Positions 8,036 to 15,291 of a stretch of 64,000 bases of DNA are shown here, one piece after another. The stretch lies in the NCBI GenBank assembly GCA_020635355.1, contig JACJZW010000005.1, positions 1 to 64,000 on the forward strand, given 5' to 3'. Position 1 is the stretch's first letter, and the number at the start of each line of letters is the position of its first letter. The stretch comes from Flavobacteriales bacterium. Its GTDB lineage: Bacteria; Bacteroidota; Bacteroidia; NS11-12g; UBA9320. Made by a program: the position numbers and the translations under genes. Below the pieces are notes generated by a model, which worked only from the letters and a program-made list of their open reading frames with translations, was not told the DNA's origin and ran no database searches.

Positions 8036-8104
8036 GAAGTAGGATCTTAATCCCCGATAGAGCATTAGTCTGAAGGGGCTACCTAGTGCATCCTACCTCA
8101 CTTC
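8036..8104 (-). ncRNA. Possible bridge-RNA region of the IS110 element
   Basis: Upstream of the transposase a foldable segment has an outer stem 8036-8040/8100-8104, a second stem 8041-8045/8090-8094 after a 5-base bulge, then a 16-base one-sided loop and a 7-pair stem 8062-8068/8083-8089 closing a 14-base loop (8069-8082). Stems broken by large internal loops are the hallmark of IS110 bridge RNAs. The apical loop carries AAGGGGCTA, which recurs at 8150-8158 near the presumed element end, as might be expected for a donor-recognition loop. One pair is G-T on the plus strand and would be a mismatch on the transposase strand, so strand and extent are uncertain. Confidence 0.35.
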
Positions 8105-8158
8105 TATCAACCTTTTTTTATTACTAAGATCGGTATACAAGTCTAAAGGAAGGGGCTA

Positions 8159-8540
8159 AATGCGTCCCTTCAAAATCTCCTTCAAAACATCACCAACGTT
8201 GAGTAAAAAATAGGAACGAATCGTTCTTCTAGCATACATATTTCCAATTAGATCGTGATTCGTTGGTTGAAATCAACCTGATTTGAGCTGGTTGAAATTT
8301 GGCACTTCGTTGGGTAAATTCCGTTGGCGTTCAGCGAATAAAAGACAGATAACCTCACAGAATGGGCCGATCTTTCGACGGGGAAGGGGTTGATCCATCC
8401 CTAACAAATTCAATTGAAAGCGGTGCTATCGTTGGGTAAAAATCCTAAGCGTTCGGTTCTTTCTTTCCAGACGTCAACCCAACCACTCCTAATCAGAATA
8501 AAGAATAACGATCCCCCGTTCCTCATCCCCCATCCCCCAA
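8159..8540. repeat. Non-coding spacer with CGTTGGGTAAA repeats and palindromes
   Basis: No convincing gene lies here. CGTTGGGTAAA occurs at 8308-8318 and 8430-8440, with a variant (CGTTGAGTAAA) at about 8198-8208; another copy lies across the IS110 element at 6862-6872. Palindromes are GAACGAATCGTTC (about 8213-8225) and GGTTGAAATCAACC (about 8262-8275), the second echoing the palindrome at 43-54. The end of the spacer (8513-8540) is a C-rich CCCCCATCCCCC repeat that runs up to the stop codon of the channel gene. Confidence 0.5.
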
Positions 8541-9461
8541 TTAAACCCGTTCCCATCGTCCCAATCCATCCAGATCAAGAGTAGCTCTGCCATCATCGTT
8601 GTGACCCAGTACTTTTACGAACCGGGCGTCATCCACAATTTCATCTGATGTAAATGAGGCACGTGTCTGAACGATTTGAGAGTAGGTCTCATCATACCCA
8701 CGCAAATGAACAATCACCTCTACCTTTCGTCGGGTCAGCTCATCGGCATTAATATCGGTGAACGGGCTTCCATCAACAACGGGATGTACCAACGTCCAGG
8801 CCGTAACCAGAGCGCTGATTTCGTCCAGCTCTAAATCCAGGGAATAGAATTTCCGCTTCTTCTCACCATCAACCGAGATCAGCTCTGAATACGTCATACG
8901 TGCCGTTAGGTTGGTAATCTGACTCTCCTTCGCATTGGCCAATCGAATCATCAGCCCTTTCCCATCCCGATAGGGTGCTATCACGGCATGCTGACTAAAC
9001 AGAATTCTGGCCTTCGGCCGAGAGAACCGTCCGTACAACAAACCGGTTGCCATAGCAAAACCCAATAAGCCAATGAAGGCTTCAATGGCTGCTGTAACCG
9101 ATGCGGCGTTAGTTTGGGGATAGAGCGCACCATAACCCACCGTTGTCATGGTTTGGGTACTGAAATAAAAGGCTTTGATAAAACAGGCCACAAACGTATC
9201 GGGTACATCACCCGAAATGGAATCAAGACCTATCGCCGTATAAACCAGTGCAAAGCCGGCATTTACAGTTAAATAGATTCCTAGTAAAAACAGCAAGAAC
9301 TTCCAGAACGACAGGTGAATCAACCAATGAAACAGACTGAACCGCTGAAAGAAGTTCAATCCACTTTTATCCACGTTGTAGCTCCCATCTTTATTGATGA
9401 GTCGGTGACCCTCGTTTTCTGCCCGGTCACTAAATCCCGATTTTCGGTATTCCTTAGCCAT
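8541..9461 (-). CDS. Inward-rectifier type potassium channel (KirBac-like)
   Basis: The protein has 306 residues. TM1 is at about 52-76 (FLLFLLGIYLTVNAGFALVY), the pore helix and selectivity filter follow (TQTMTTVGYGALYP), and TM2 is rich in G/A (AAIEAFIGLLGFAMATGLLYGRF). The cytoplasmic C-terminal half matches the IRK immunoglobulin-like domain, with SRPKARILFSQHAVI just after TM2 and the WTLVHPVVDGSPF segment. The filter TVGYG predicts K+ selectivity. The reading frame overlaps the end of kynU by 8 bases, so the two are probably co-transcribed, an unusual pairing. Bacterial Kir channels are tetramers in the inner membrane gated by lipids or ligands. Confidence 0.92.
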   Translation of the reverse strand: MAKEYRKSGFSDRAENEGHRLINKDGSYNVDKSGLNFFQRFSLFHWLIHLSFWKFLLFLLGIYLTVNAGFALVYTAIGLDSISGDVPDTFVACFIKAFYFSTQTMTTVGYGALYPQTNAASVTAAIEAFIGLLGFAMATGLLYGRFSRPKARILFSQHAVIAPYRDGKGLMIRLANAKESQITNLTARMTYSELISVDGEKKRKFYSLDLELDEISALVTAWTLVHPVVDGSPFTDINADELTRRKVEVIVHLRGYDETYSQIVQTRASFTSDEIVDDARFVKVLGHNDDGRATLDLDGLGRWERV

Positions 9462-10740
9462 TCATTTCGGACGGTTGCTTTCCGAACGATCGAAGTATCG
9501 ACCCAAATCGCTGAATATCTTCAAACGAATTGTACATCGGAACCGGCGCCATGCGAATCACATTGGGTTCCCGCCAATCTGCAATAACACCGTGTTCCGT
9601 CAAGAAGTCAAAGAGTTGTTTACCATTTGATCCGGTTAACACACTAAGCTGACAACCGCGTTCCATCGGTGTGATAATCTCAAATTGCAGCTCACTGTTT
9701 TCCTGCGCAGCTTCTTCCACCACAAACTGCAAGTATCCATTGAGCAAAACCGACTTCTCATTCAATTGTTCCATCGTCACTTGATCAAACAAATCCAGAG
9801 ATGCGCGATGCGCGGCCATGGTTAAAACCGGGGCATTGCTCAATTGCCAACCGGCCGCACCGGTTTCGGGAATATATCCTCGCTTCATTAGGAAACGTTC
9901 CGATTCCTTGTGTCCCCACCAACCGGCAAAACGAGGTAATTCTGGAGAGTTCGCATACTTTTCATGAACGAACACTCCGGATACACCTCCAGGTCCTGAA
10001 TTCAGGTATTTGTAACTGCACCAAACGGCAAAATCAACCTCCCAATCATGCAATTTCAACACAAGATTGCCCGCTGCATGCGCCAAATCGAAGCCGGCTA
10101 AAGCCCCTACTTCATGAGCCTTCTGAGCAATGGCTTTCATATTGAATGCCTGTCCGGTGTAATACTGAACACCACTGAACATCACCAAGGCAATTTCATC
10201 ACCATGATCGTCAATGGTTTGAAGTATGTCTTCGGTTCGAAGCCCATATTCTCCTGATCGTGGTTTTACCTCAATAACCGCATCGTCGTACGCATAGCCA
10301 TGAAACTTCACCTGAGACTCCATGGCATACTGATCAGATGGAAAGGCACCCGCCTCCATCACAATTTTATACCGCTTTCCAGCGGGCCGATAGAAGGACA
10401 CCATCATCAGGTGCAAATTCACCGTAAGATTATTCATCACCACCACTTCAAGGGGCTTTGCCCCCACAATTCGGGCAACCGATTCGGTTGAAAACTTATG
10501 GTAGTGAAACCACGGATTACGGCCATCAAAATGTCCGTCCACCCCGTGATGAGACCAATCCTCCAGCTCAATCTTCAACTTATCAATGACTGATTTTGGT
10601 TGAAGTCCCAAACTGTTACCGGTAAAGTACACGCAGTCCTGACCGTTGTGTTGAGGAATAAAAAATTGTTGGCGGAAGGAACGCAAGGAATCCTGCTCAT
10701 CCATGTTCCGCGCAAAATCCAACGATGAATCAAATTGCAT
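9454..10740 (-). CDS. kynU: Kynureninase
   Basis: The protein has 428 residues, a normal length. It starts with the family signature YFTGNSLGLQPKSV, contains the PLP-binding DLAHAAGN and the Schiff-base lysine in CSYKYLNSGPGG, and ends with the NVIRMAPVPMYN segment. The enzyme cleaves kynurenine or 3-hydroxykynurenine to anthranilate or 3-hydroxyanthranilate plus alanine, in tryptophan breakdown or eukaryote-like NAD synthesis. No kynA, kynB or haaO gene is in the window. A perfect -7 box ends five bases before the ATG, which predicts a leaderless mRNA and fixes the start. Confidence 0.96.
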   Translation of the reverse strand: MQFDSSLDFARNMDEQDSLRSFRQQFFIPQHNGQDCVYFTGNSLGLQPKSVIDKLKIELEDWSHHGVDGHFDGRNPWFHYHKFSTESVARIVGAKPLEVVVMNNLTVNLHLMMVSFYRPAGKRYKIVMEAGAFPSDQYAMESQVKFHGYAYDDAVIEVKPRSGEYGLRTEDILQTIDDHGDEIALVMFSGVQYYTGQAFNMKAIAQKAHEVGALAGFDLAHAAGNLVLKLHDWEVDFAVWCSYKYLNSGPGGVSGVFVHEKYANSPELPRFAGWWGHKESERFLMKRGYIPETGAAGWQLSNAPVLTMAAHRASLDLFDQVTMEQLNEKSVLLNGYLQFVVEEAAQENSELQFEIITPMERGCQLSVLTGSNGKQLFDFLTEHGVIADWREPNVIRMAPVPMYNSFEDIQRFGSILRSFGKQPSEMNG

Positions 10741-10744
10741 ATCG

Positions 10745-10752
10745 CAAAGGTA
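10745..10752 (-). promoter_or_regulatory. -7 box directly before kynU
   Basis: On the minus strand TACCTTTG is followed by CGAT and then the kynU ATG. With transcription starting about five bases after the box, the mRNA would begin at or next to the start codon. Confidence 0.65.
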
Positions 10753-10773
10753 CGTTCACCTGTAAAAAGGCGT

Positions 10774-11379
10774 CTATCGACCCAGCAGAAATATCTTATC
10801 CCCCTGGTACCCTCTGCCATTCTCATCGATGTAATCATAGTCGAATGGGTGAATCAACTGAAGATCTTCATTCAACACTCCCCACTTTCTCTCCAAACAC
10901 ACGCGAATAAAATCAGGATACATGGCCGTGGGAGGATAATCCAACGCACATGGATACATCACCGATCCCGCAGAATCCAACAAACCCCAACGTCCACCGG
11001 CTTGCACGGGAGCATACGATCCAAAGAAGGACCGAACGGATTCATAACGGGGAGGACAAATTTCCACACCTTTTAAATTGATAAACGTAAACTGCGAATC
11101 CCGTTGAACCCTGGCAAATCCGTGTTGGAATGAGGAAACATCGTCATACACAAAGGCGGTAATCTCACGGAAATGGGTGTCAATGTAACCGTATAAATCA
11201 CCCTTATTCACGAAACATCTTCCCTCCGACCAGCCCGACACTTCGGTGTAGTTGGAGTCCGAAACATTTCCTGATGGGGAAATCACCCTAAGGCGTGATG
11301 TCGAATCATTGAACAGGACATTTTGTGCTGATGATACAACTGTGGTGAACAGCCCGAACATCAACAGCACCAACCGCAT
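10774..11379 (-). CDS. WG-repeat-containing secreted protein
   Basis: The protein has 201 residues when started at MRLVLLMFG, whose ATG shares its A with the TGA of the upstream gene (TGATG). A signal peptide (1-18, ending VVSSAQ) precedes several WG-type repeats: GRCFVNKGDLYGYID, GFARVQRDSQFTFINLKG, GGRWGLLDSAGSV and ERKWGVLNEDLQLI. WG repeats (WG_beta_rep) form beta structures of unknown function in secreted or periplasmic proteins. Translational coupling with the preceding barrel gene suggests a shared envelope role. Confidence 0.72.
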   Translation of the reverse strand: MRLVLLMFGLFTTVVSSAQNVLFNDSTSRLRVISPSGNVSDSNYTEVSGWSEGRCFVNKGDLYGYIDTHFREITAFVYDDVSSFQHGFARVQRDSQFTFINLKGVEICPPRYESVRSFFGSYAPVQAGGRWGLLDSAGSVMYPCALDYPPTAMYPDFIRVCLERKWGVLNEDLQLIHPFDYDYIDENGRGYQGDKIFLLGR

Positions 11380-11993
11380 CAGAATCGGTAATTGACTCCA
11401 AAACTCATGAACGATGGTGATCCAATACTGGTCTCCAGGCATATCCCAAACTCTTCGGATGCCATGAATCGAACACCAAACGGTGTAAATCCAATCGCCA
11501 CCCGACTTCGGTTATTGTGTTCCTCAATTTCAGATGAACCCGGATGCTTGTATTCCACCATGCCGGATTTGAAAATCACCGAACCAATCTTGAATCCGGA
11601 ATACATGTCGATTCGAGGATTCTTACCATAATGCCAGTTCCCACGTAACCCCACGTAATATCGATTCACTGTACCGGATTCAAAGTTCAACTTTGTAATC
11701 GAATCACGTGACGACAAGCTTAACGTTTGAGCACCAATTAATGCCCCAACTGAAAACCGGGCACCGAACAAATGATCAGCCGAGAGCATGATAACCGGAC
11801 CTCTTCGTATGGTAGCTTCGAGAGATCGCGTAGTATCTTCATCCAACAATCCACCGGGAACCCAGGTTGAACCAGCGATTCCAGCCCCCATTTGCAAGGC
11901 CACAACGGTTGGATACGCTTCTCGCTGAGCAAATCCGCTGAAAGCAGAAACCAGAGAGAGAACCAGAAAAATTATATACTGACGAACCATCAT
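11379..11993 (-). CDS. Putative outer-membrane beta-barrel protein
   Basis: The protein has 204 residues. A signal peptide (FLVLSLVSAFSGFAQ, about 1-22) is followed by alternating strands rich in aromatic and glycine residues and an ending SFGVNYRF, typical of the C-terminal strand of small barrels. No family can be named. It is translationally coupled to the WG-repeat gene. A -7 box (TATCTTTG on the minus strand, 12011-12018) lies 17 bases upstream of the ATG. Confidence 0.6.
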   Translation of the reverse strand: MMVRQYIIFLVLSLVSAFSGFAQREAYPTVVALQMGAGIAGSTWVPGGLLDEDTTRSLEATIRRGPVIMLSADHLFGARFSVGALIGAQTLSLSSRDSITKLNFESGTVNRYYVGLRGNWHYGKNPRIDMYSGFKIGSVIFKSGMVEYKHPGSSEIEEHNNRSRVAIGFTPFGVRFMASEEFGICLETSIGSPSFMSFGVNYRF

Positions 11994-12010
11994 AGGTGAA
12001 GAATGTATCT

Positions 12011-12018
12011 CAAAGATA
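12011..12018 (-). promoter_or_regulatory. -7 box for the barrel/WG-repeat pair
   Basis: TATCTTTG on the minus strand matches TAnnTTTG. It lies within the short palindrome GTATCTCAAAGATAC. Confidence 0.5.
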
Positions 12019-12041
12019 CACCACCAAACAGGTTGTGCAAA

Positions 12042-13433
12042 TCAGGCGTGCAATGCCCGATTACCGGTTGCGGCCAGAGCTGCTTCTTTGGTCACTTCAG
12101 ATGTTGTTGGGTGTGCATGACAGATTCGTGCAATGTCTTCTGCGGTAGCACGGAATTCCATCGCCACCACGGCTTCGGCAATCAAATCTGCCGCCCGCGG
12201 TCCAATGATATGAACACCTAACACTTCGTCCGTTTTTTCATCCGCCAGAATCTTCACAAATCCGTCTAGATCCATACCGGCAACCGCTCGTCCATTTACG
12301 CGGAACGCAAACTTTCCAGATTTATAGGCCACACCGGATGCCTTAAGTTGCTCTTCGGTTTGACCCACGGAGGCCACTTCCGGCCAGGTATACACCACAC
12401 CCGGTACCAGGTTATAATCAATGTGTGGCTTTTGGCCAGCCAGCAATTCAGCAACAAAAACACCTTCTTCTTCCGCCTTATGTGCCAACATGGCCCCTTG
12501 GACTACATCGCCTATCGCGAATATGGAAGACACTGCGGTTTGAAGGTGATCGTTCACCGGGATTCGTCCGCGTTCATCCGTTGACAAACCCGCATTCTGG
12601 AGATCCAGCCCATCCGTGTATGGTCGTCGGCCAACGGCCACTAAACAGTAATCCGCTTCCAATTGAATCGGACCTTTTTTGCCTTCCGCATCAATGATGA
12701 CCTTCTTGCCTTTTGTCTTCACACTGGTCACCTTGTGGCCCAGATAAAAGTCAAAACCCTGCTTCTTATGAACCCGTTGAAGTTCCTTGCCCAAATCGCC
12801 ATCCATTGTTGGAATGAGCGAATCCATGTATTCCACCACGCTCACTTTTGACCCCAAACGGTTGTAAACCGAGCCCAATTCCATTCCAATAACACCCCCA
12901 CCAATCACCACCAGATGACCAGGGATTTCCTTCAGAGTCAAGGCTTCCGTAGACGAAATGACGCGCTTCTTATCGATTTCCATACCCGGTAATGATGACG
13001 GTTTGGAACCGGTTGCGATGATGATGTTTGTAGACGAAATCTCGTGTGTTTCCTCCCCTTCTACCAGGACGGTATTTGCATCCTTAAACTTGCCAACACC
13101 GTGGTAAACATCAATCTTGTTCTTCTTCATCAAGAATTGAACACCCTTGGTCATTTGATCCACCACGGATGATTTTCGGTTCATCATTTGACCAAAATTC
13201 ACCGACAAGCCCTTCACTTCTATCCCGTGTGCCTCAAATTTATGCTGGGCTGCGTGATAGTGTTCTGAACTATCGAGAAGTGCCTTTGATGGAATACATC
13301 CCACGTTCAGGCATGTTCCACCCAACGTTGGATACTTCTCAATAATGGCCACCTTCATTCCCAATTGTGCGGCACGAATAGCAGCAACATAGCCTCCTGG
13401 GCCGGACCCGATTACGGTTAAATCGTACGTCAT
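12042..13433 (-). CDS. lpdA: Dihydrolipoyl dehydrogenase (E3)
   Basis: The protein has 463 residues. The FAD-binding GSGPGGYVAAIRAAQLG is near the N-terminus, the redox pair is in GGTCLNVGCIPSKAL, the NAD-binding motif is GGGVIGMELGSV, FAIGDVV follows, and the dimer-interface catalytic pair is HAHPTTSE near the C-terminus. The enzyme reoxidises lipoyl groups of 2-oxo acid dehydrogenase complexes with NAD+. It lies 12 bases downstream of gldH, probably in the same transcript. The E2 component of the 2-oxoglutarate complex is encoded separately at 44719. Confidence 0.97.
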   Translation of the reverse strand: MTYDLTVIGSGPGGYVAAIRAAQLGMKVAIIEKYPTLGGTCLNVGCIPSKALLDSSEHYHAAQHKFEAHGIEVKGLSVNFGQMMNRKSSVVDQMTKGVQFLMKKNKIDVYHGVGKFKDANTVLVEGEETHEISSTNIIIATGSKPSSLPGMEIDKKRVISSTEALTLKEIPGHLVVIGGGVIGMELGSVYNRLGSKVSVVEYMDSLIPTMDGDLGKELQRVHKKQGFDFYLGHKVTSVKTKGKKVIIDAEGKKGPIQLEADYCLVAVGRRPYTDGLDLQNAGLSTDERGRIPVNDHLQTAVSSIFAIGDVVQGAMLAHKAEEEGVFVAELLAGQKPHIDYNLVPGVVYTWPEVASVGQTEEQLKASGVAYKSGKFAFRVNGRAVAGMDLDGFVKILADEKTDEVLGVHIIGPRAADLIAEAVVAMEFRATAEDIARICHAHPTTSEVTKEAALAATGNRALHA

Positions 13434-13445
13434 TCGATTACTTCT

Positions 13446-13922
13446 TTAGAATTTATCTCGTCCTTTTTTTACTCGGATACCTCTACTGGTACAACCATCC
13501 AACTCCTTCTTTCGCATACCCTGCACCATCCGGATCGTGTAGGTCCCAGCCTGATTGGTGGTGTATTGTGGGTAGATGGGAAATTCATAGGAGTGCAAAT
13601 CGCCATATCCACTTCCCAACCACTTACCGGCCTTATCGGTTACGTCGAAGGACTGAAGTAAGGTATCCCGCTCACCGCTAGGTTTAATGAGTTCTGACCA
13701 GACATAAAAGTTGGCATACGGGTAGCGCGTGTTAAAGCGCATGGTGAGATCCAGGTGGTATTCCTTTGCCGTATCACCAATTTGAAAGGTTTCACTCAAT
13801 GTATCCGTTTCGTTCCAAGACTCATTGGGAATTTCTTCCGTTTGATCCAAAACAGTTTGACCCACACAGCCGTAGAGGACTGTCATGGTTAAAAAAACGA
13901 TGTAATACCAGATCTTGTTCAC
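13446..13922 (-). CDS. gldH: Gliding motility lipoprotein GldH
   Basis: The protein has 158 residues. The lipoprotein signal MTVLYGC places the acylated Cys at 19. The body has the family features: LTMRFNTRYPYANFYVWSEL, a DTLL segment, GKWLGSGYGDLHS and a C-terminal GTYTIRMVQGMRK. GldH is needed for gliding in Flavobacterium johnsoniae and is widely kept in Bacteroidota, including non-gliders; its exact biochemical role is unclear. A -7 box at 13941-13948 lies about 18 bases before the ATG. Confidence 0.88.
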   Translation of the reverse strand: MNKIWYYIVFLTMTVLYGCVGQTVLDQTEEIPNESWNETDTLSETFQIGDTAKEYHLDLTMRFNTRYPYANFYVWSELIKPSGERDTLLQSFDVTDKAGKWLGSGYGDLHSYEFPIYPQYTTNQAGTYTIRMVQGMRKKELDGCTSRGIRVKKGRDKF

Positions 13923-13940
13923 GGTTCTTTAAGAACGGCG

Positions 13941-13948
13941 CAAAGGTA
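13941..13948 (-). promoter_or_regulatory. -7 box for gldH-lpdA
   Basis: TACCTTTG on the minus strand fits TAnnTTTG and predicts a leader of about a dozen bases before gldH. Confidence 0.6.
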
Positions 13949-13955
13949 TTTAAAG

Positions 13956-13976
13956 ATATTCACCCTCTTGGGTGAA
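13956..13976 (-). terminator. Hairpin after the T9SS cargo gene at 13986
   Basis: TTCACCC (13959-13965), loop TCTT, GGGTGAA (13970-13976): a perfect 7-pair stem directly after the minus-strand stop. The following tail (ATATCTTT on the minus strand) is only moderately U-rich, so it is a probable but not textbook terminator. Confidence 0.55.
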
Positions 13977-13985
13977 ATTTATGGT

Positions 13986-14819
13986 TTAATGAATATACAA
14001 TCGCTGCTGTGATGCCGCACCATCCAAGGTGAGATGAAGAATGTACTGACCGGCATTGATCCCGGATACAGCTAATTCATCTGCGCTGGTTGCTTCCACC
14101 ACCAGCCTTCCCTGAAGATCCATCAGCTGAACCCGATCATAAACTTTGTTCAGATGGACCCGTCCGTTTGCCGGGTTGGGAAATGCCAGATTGGATTCTG
14201 GTGATAGATCACCAACGCTCAATGCATCATACATGAAGGTTGAAATGTATTGATTTTCACATCCGTCAGGACTGCGCATGAAGAGGGTAAAATTGTAATT
14301 CTTGCCATCCACAAACGGCTTGATGTCACTGCCGCCAAACGTTGGCCGGCGATCGTTGCTTTTCAGAATGCCTCCCAGATTCCACTGATAGAAGTAGATG
14401 TCATCATCAATCGCCAAACTATCAATAGAAACCGTTTGTGTTTGACCGTCGTTTTCAACTTCCCAGGTGAACCAGGTTCGCGGCAAGCCATATACATCTG
14501 TATTAATTGTAATGCTGTCGATATCCGGCGGATTGGTTCTGGATGTTACTACCAACGTCACTGGAAATGACTGGCTCTTCAGTGAATCCGTGAGTTTGAA
14601 AGTATGCTTTCCAAACGGACTGGTAGAAGTACCTTGACCGGCAAACTTCCAGACATAGTCAACGGTACCCAATGAAGCGGGTACATACGTTTTGTTTATA
14701 AACTGGGTTTGGGCACCAAAACATACCGGTGTGGATTCAAAGCTGGCGCGTATGGTATCCTGTGCGCTTACAGCCGATATCAGCCCCGTTAAAAGTAAAC
14801 TAAGTATTGCCTTTTTCAT
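13986..14819 (-). CDS. Secreted PKD-like protein with T9SS type A sorting domain
   Basis: The protein has 277 residues. A signal peptide (1-19, ending VSAQ) is followed by two beta-sandwich-like segments (CFGAQTQFINKT with VDYVWKFAGQG; IYFYQWNLGGILKS) resembling PKD domains. The C-terminal 75 residues form a T9SS sorting domain: NLAFPNPANGRVHL, VQLMDLQGRLV, INAGQYILHL, ending RLYIH. It is expected to cross the outer membrane by the type IX system and be released or attached at the surface. A -7 box (14842-14849) supports the start. Confidence 0.85.
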   Translation of the reverse strand: MKKAILSLLLTGLISAVSAQDTIRASFESTPVCFGAQTQFINKTYVPASLGTVDYVWKFAGQGTSTSPFGKHTFKLTDSLKSQSFPVTLVVTSRTNPPDIDSITINTDVYGLPRTWFTWEVENDGQTQTVSIDSLAIDDDIYFYQWNLGGILKSNDRRPTFGGSDIKPFVDGKNYNFTLFMRSPDGCENQYISTFMYDALSVGDLSPESNLAFPNPANGRVHLNKVYDRVQLMDLQGRLVVEATSADELAVSGINAGQYILHLTLDGAASQQRLYIH

Positions 14820-14841
14820 GTCGTATTTTCGCTTATCCGGT

Positions 14842-14849
14842 CAAAAGTA
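14842..14849 (-). promoter_or_regulatory. -7 box for the T9SS cargo gene at 13986
   Basis: TACTTTTG on the minus strand matches TAnnTTTG, about 22 bases upstream of the ATG. Confidence 0.55.
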
Positions 14850-14914
14850 ATCATTCTTTCGCCTTTTGATCATCACGGATATCTCAGGAGATTTTTTCCG
14901 GCAATTGAACATCC

Positions 14915-14922
14915 TATCTTTG
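14915..14922 (+). promoter_or_regulatory. -7 box for the moaA-moeA operon
   Basis: TATCTTTG lies nine bases before the ATG at 14932. It excludes the longer in-frame start at 14866, which would lie upstream of transcription. Confidence 0.6.
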
Positions 14923-14931
14923 ACCCTTGCT

Positions 14932-15288
14932 ATGAAAATCCGAATACTTGGAGACCGGGTTCGGCTGCGATTATCGCAAACCGAGGTCGAACGAATTGGG
15001 CAGGGAGGAAGTGTCTCGGAAAACACCAATTTCCCGAATCGAATTTTTTCGTACCGACTGGTAACCCACTCAGGAGATCCTGACATTCGCGCTGAATATG
15101 CCCACGATGCCATTACGATTTCTGTGAATGGCAAACTGGCCACTCAATGGGCGCAATCCGATCAAGTTGGCTTAGAATCCGCCTCGGGATCCAAACTCCA
15201 TATCCTTATTGAAAAAGACTTTCAATGCCTGACCGATCGCAGTGAAGATGAGTCGGACTTATTTCCCAACCCAAACGAAACGTGCTAA
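14932..15288 (+). CDS. Small conserved protein upstream of moaA (DUF7009-like)
   Basis: The protein has 118 residues from MKIRILGDRVRLRL; the start is chosen from the promoter position and the conserved-looking N-terminus. It contains LSQTEVERIGQGGSVSE and a later ISVNGKLATQWAQ strand, then KDFQCLTDRSEDESDLFPNP at the end. It resembles short proteins annotated DUF7009 that begin MKIRIxGxxVRxRL, but this is from memory and not certain. It is separated by only three bases from moaA, so a link to molybdenum cofactor synthesis is possible; the function is unknown. Confidence 0.65.
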   Translation: MKIRILGDRVRLRLSQTEVERIGQGGSVSENTNFPNRIFSYRLVTHSGDPDIRAEYAHDAITISVNGKLATQWAQSDQVGLESASGSKLHILIEKDFQCLTDRSEDESDLFPNPNETC

Positions 15289-15291
15289 TCG

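Larger units (their letters stand above)
6899..8158 (-). mobile_element. IS110-family insertion sequence (ends approximate)
   Basis: One transposase gene (6942-7937) is flanked by non-coding sequence, with no conventional terminal inverted repeats. A 10-base inverted repeat, ATCGGGGATT at 6931-6940 and AATCCCCGAT at 8049-8058, resembles the subterminal repeats of the IS1111 subgroup. Farther out, AGCTACCTTCCTT (6900-6912) partly mirrors AAGGAAGGGGCT (8146-8157), and I use this pair as tentative limits. About 220 bases upstream of the transposase start are non-coding and structured, where some IS110 elements encode their bridge RNA. The true ends need comparison with an empty site. Confidence 0.55.

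Noticed and set aside
8109..8135. CAACCTTTTTTT...CGGTATAC considered as a third copy of the ECF promoter
   Set aside because: The distance between the two blocks is about seven bases longer than in the matched pair at 54685 and 63400, and no gene follows in that direction.
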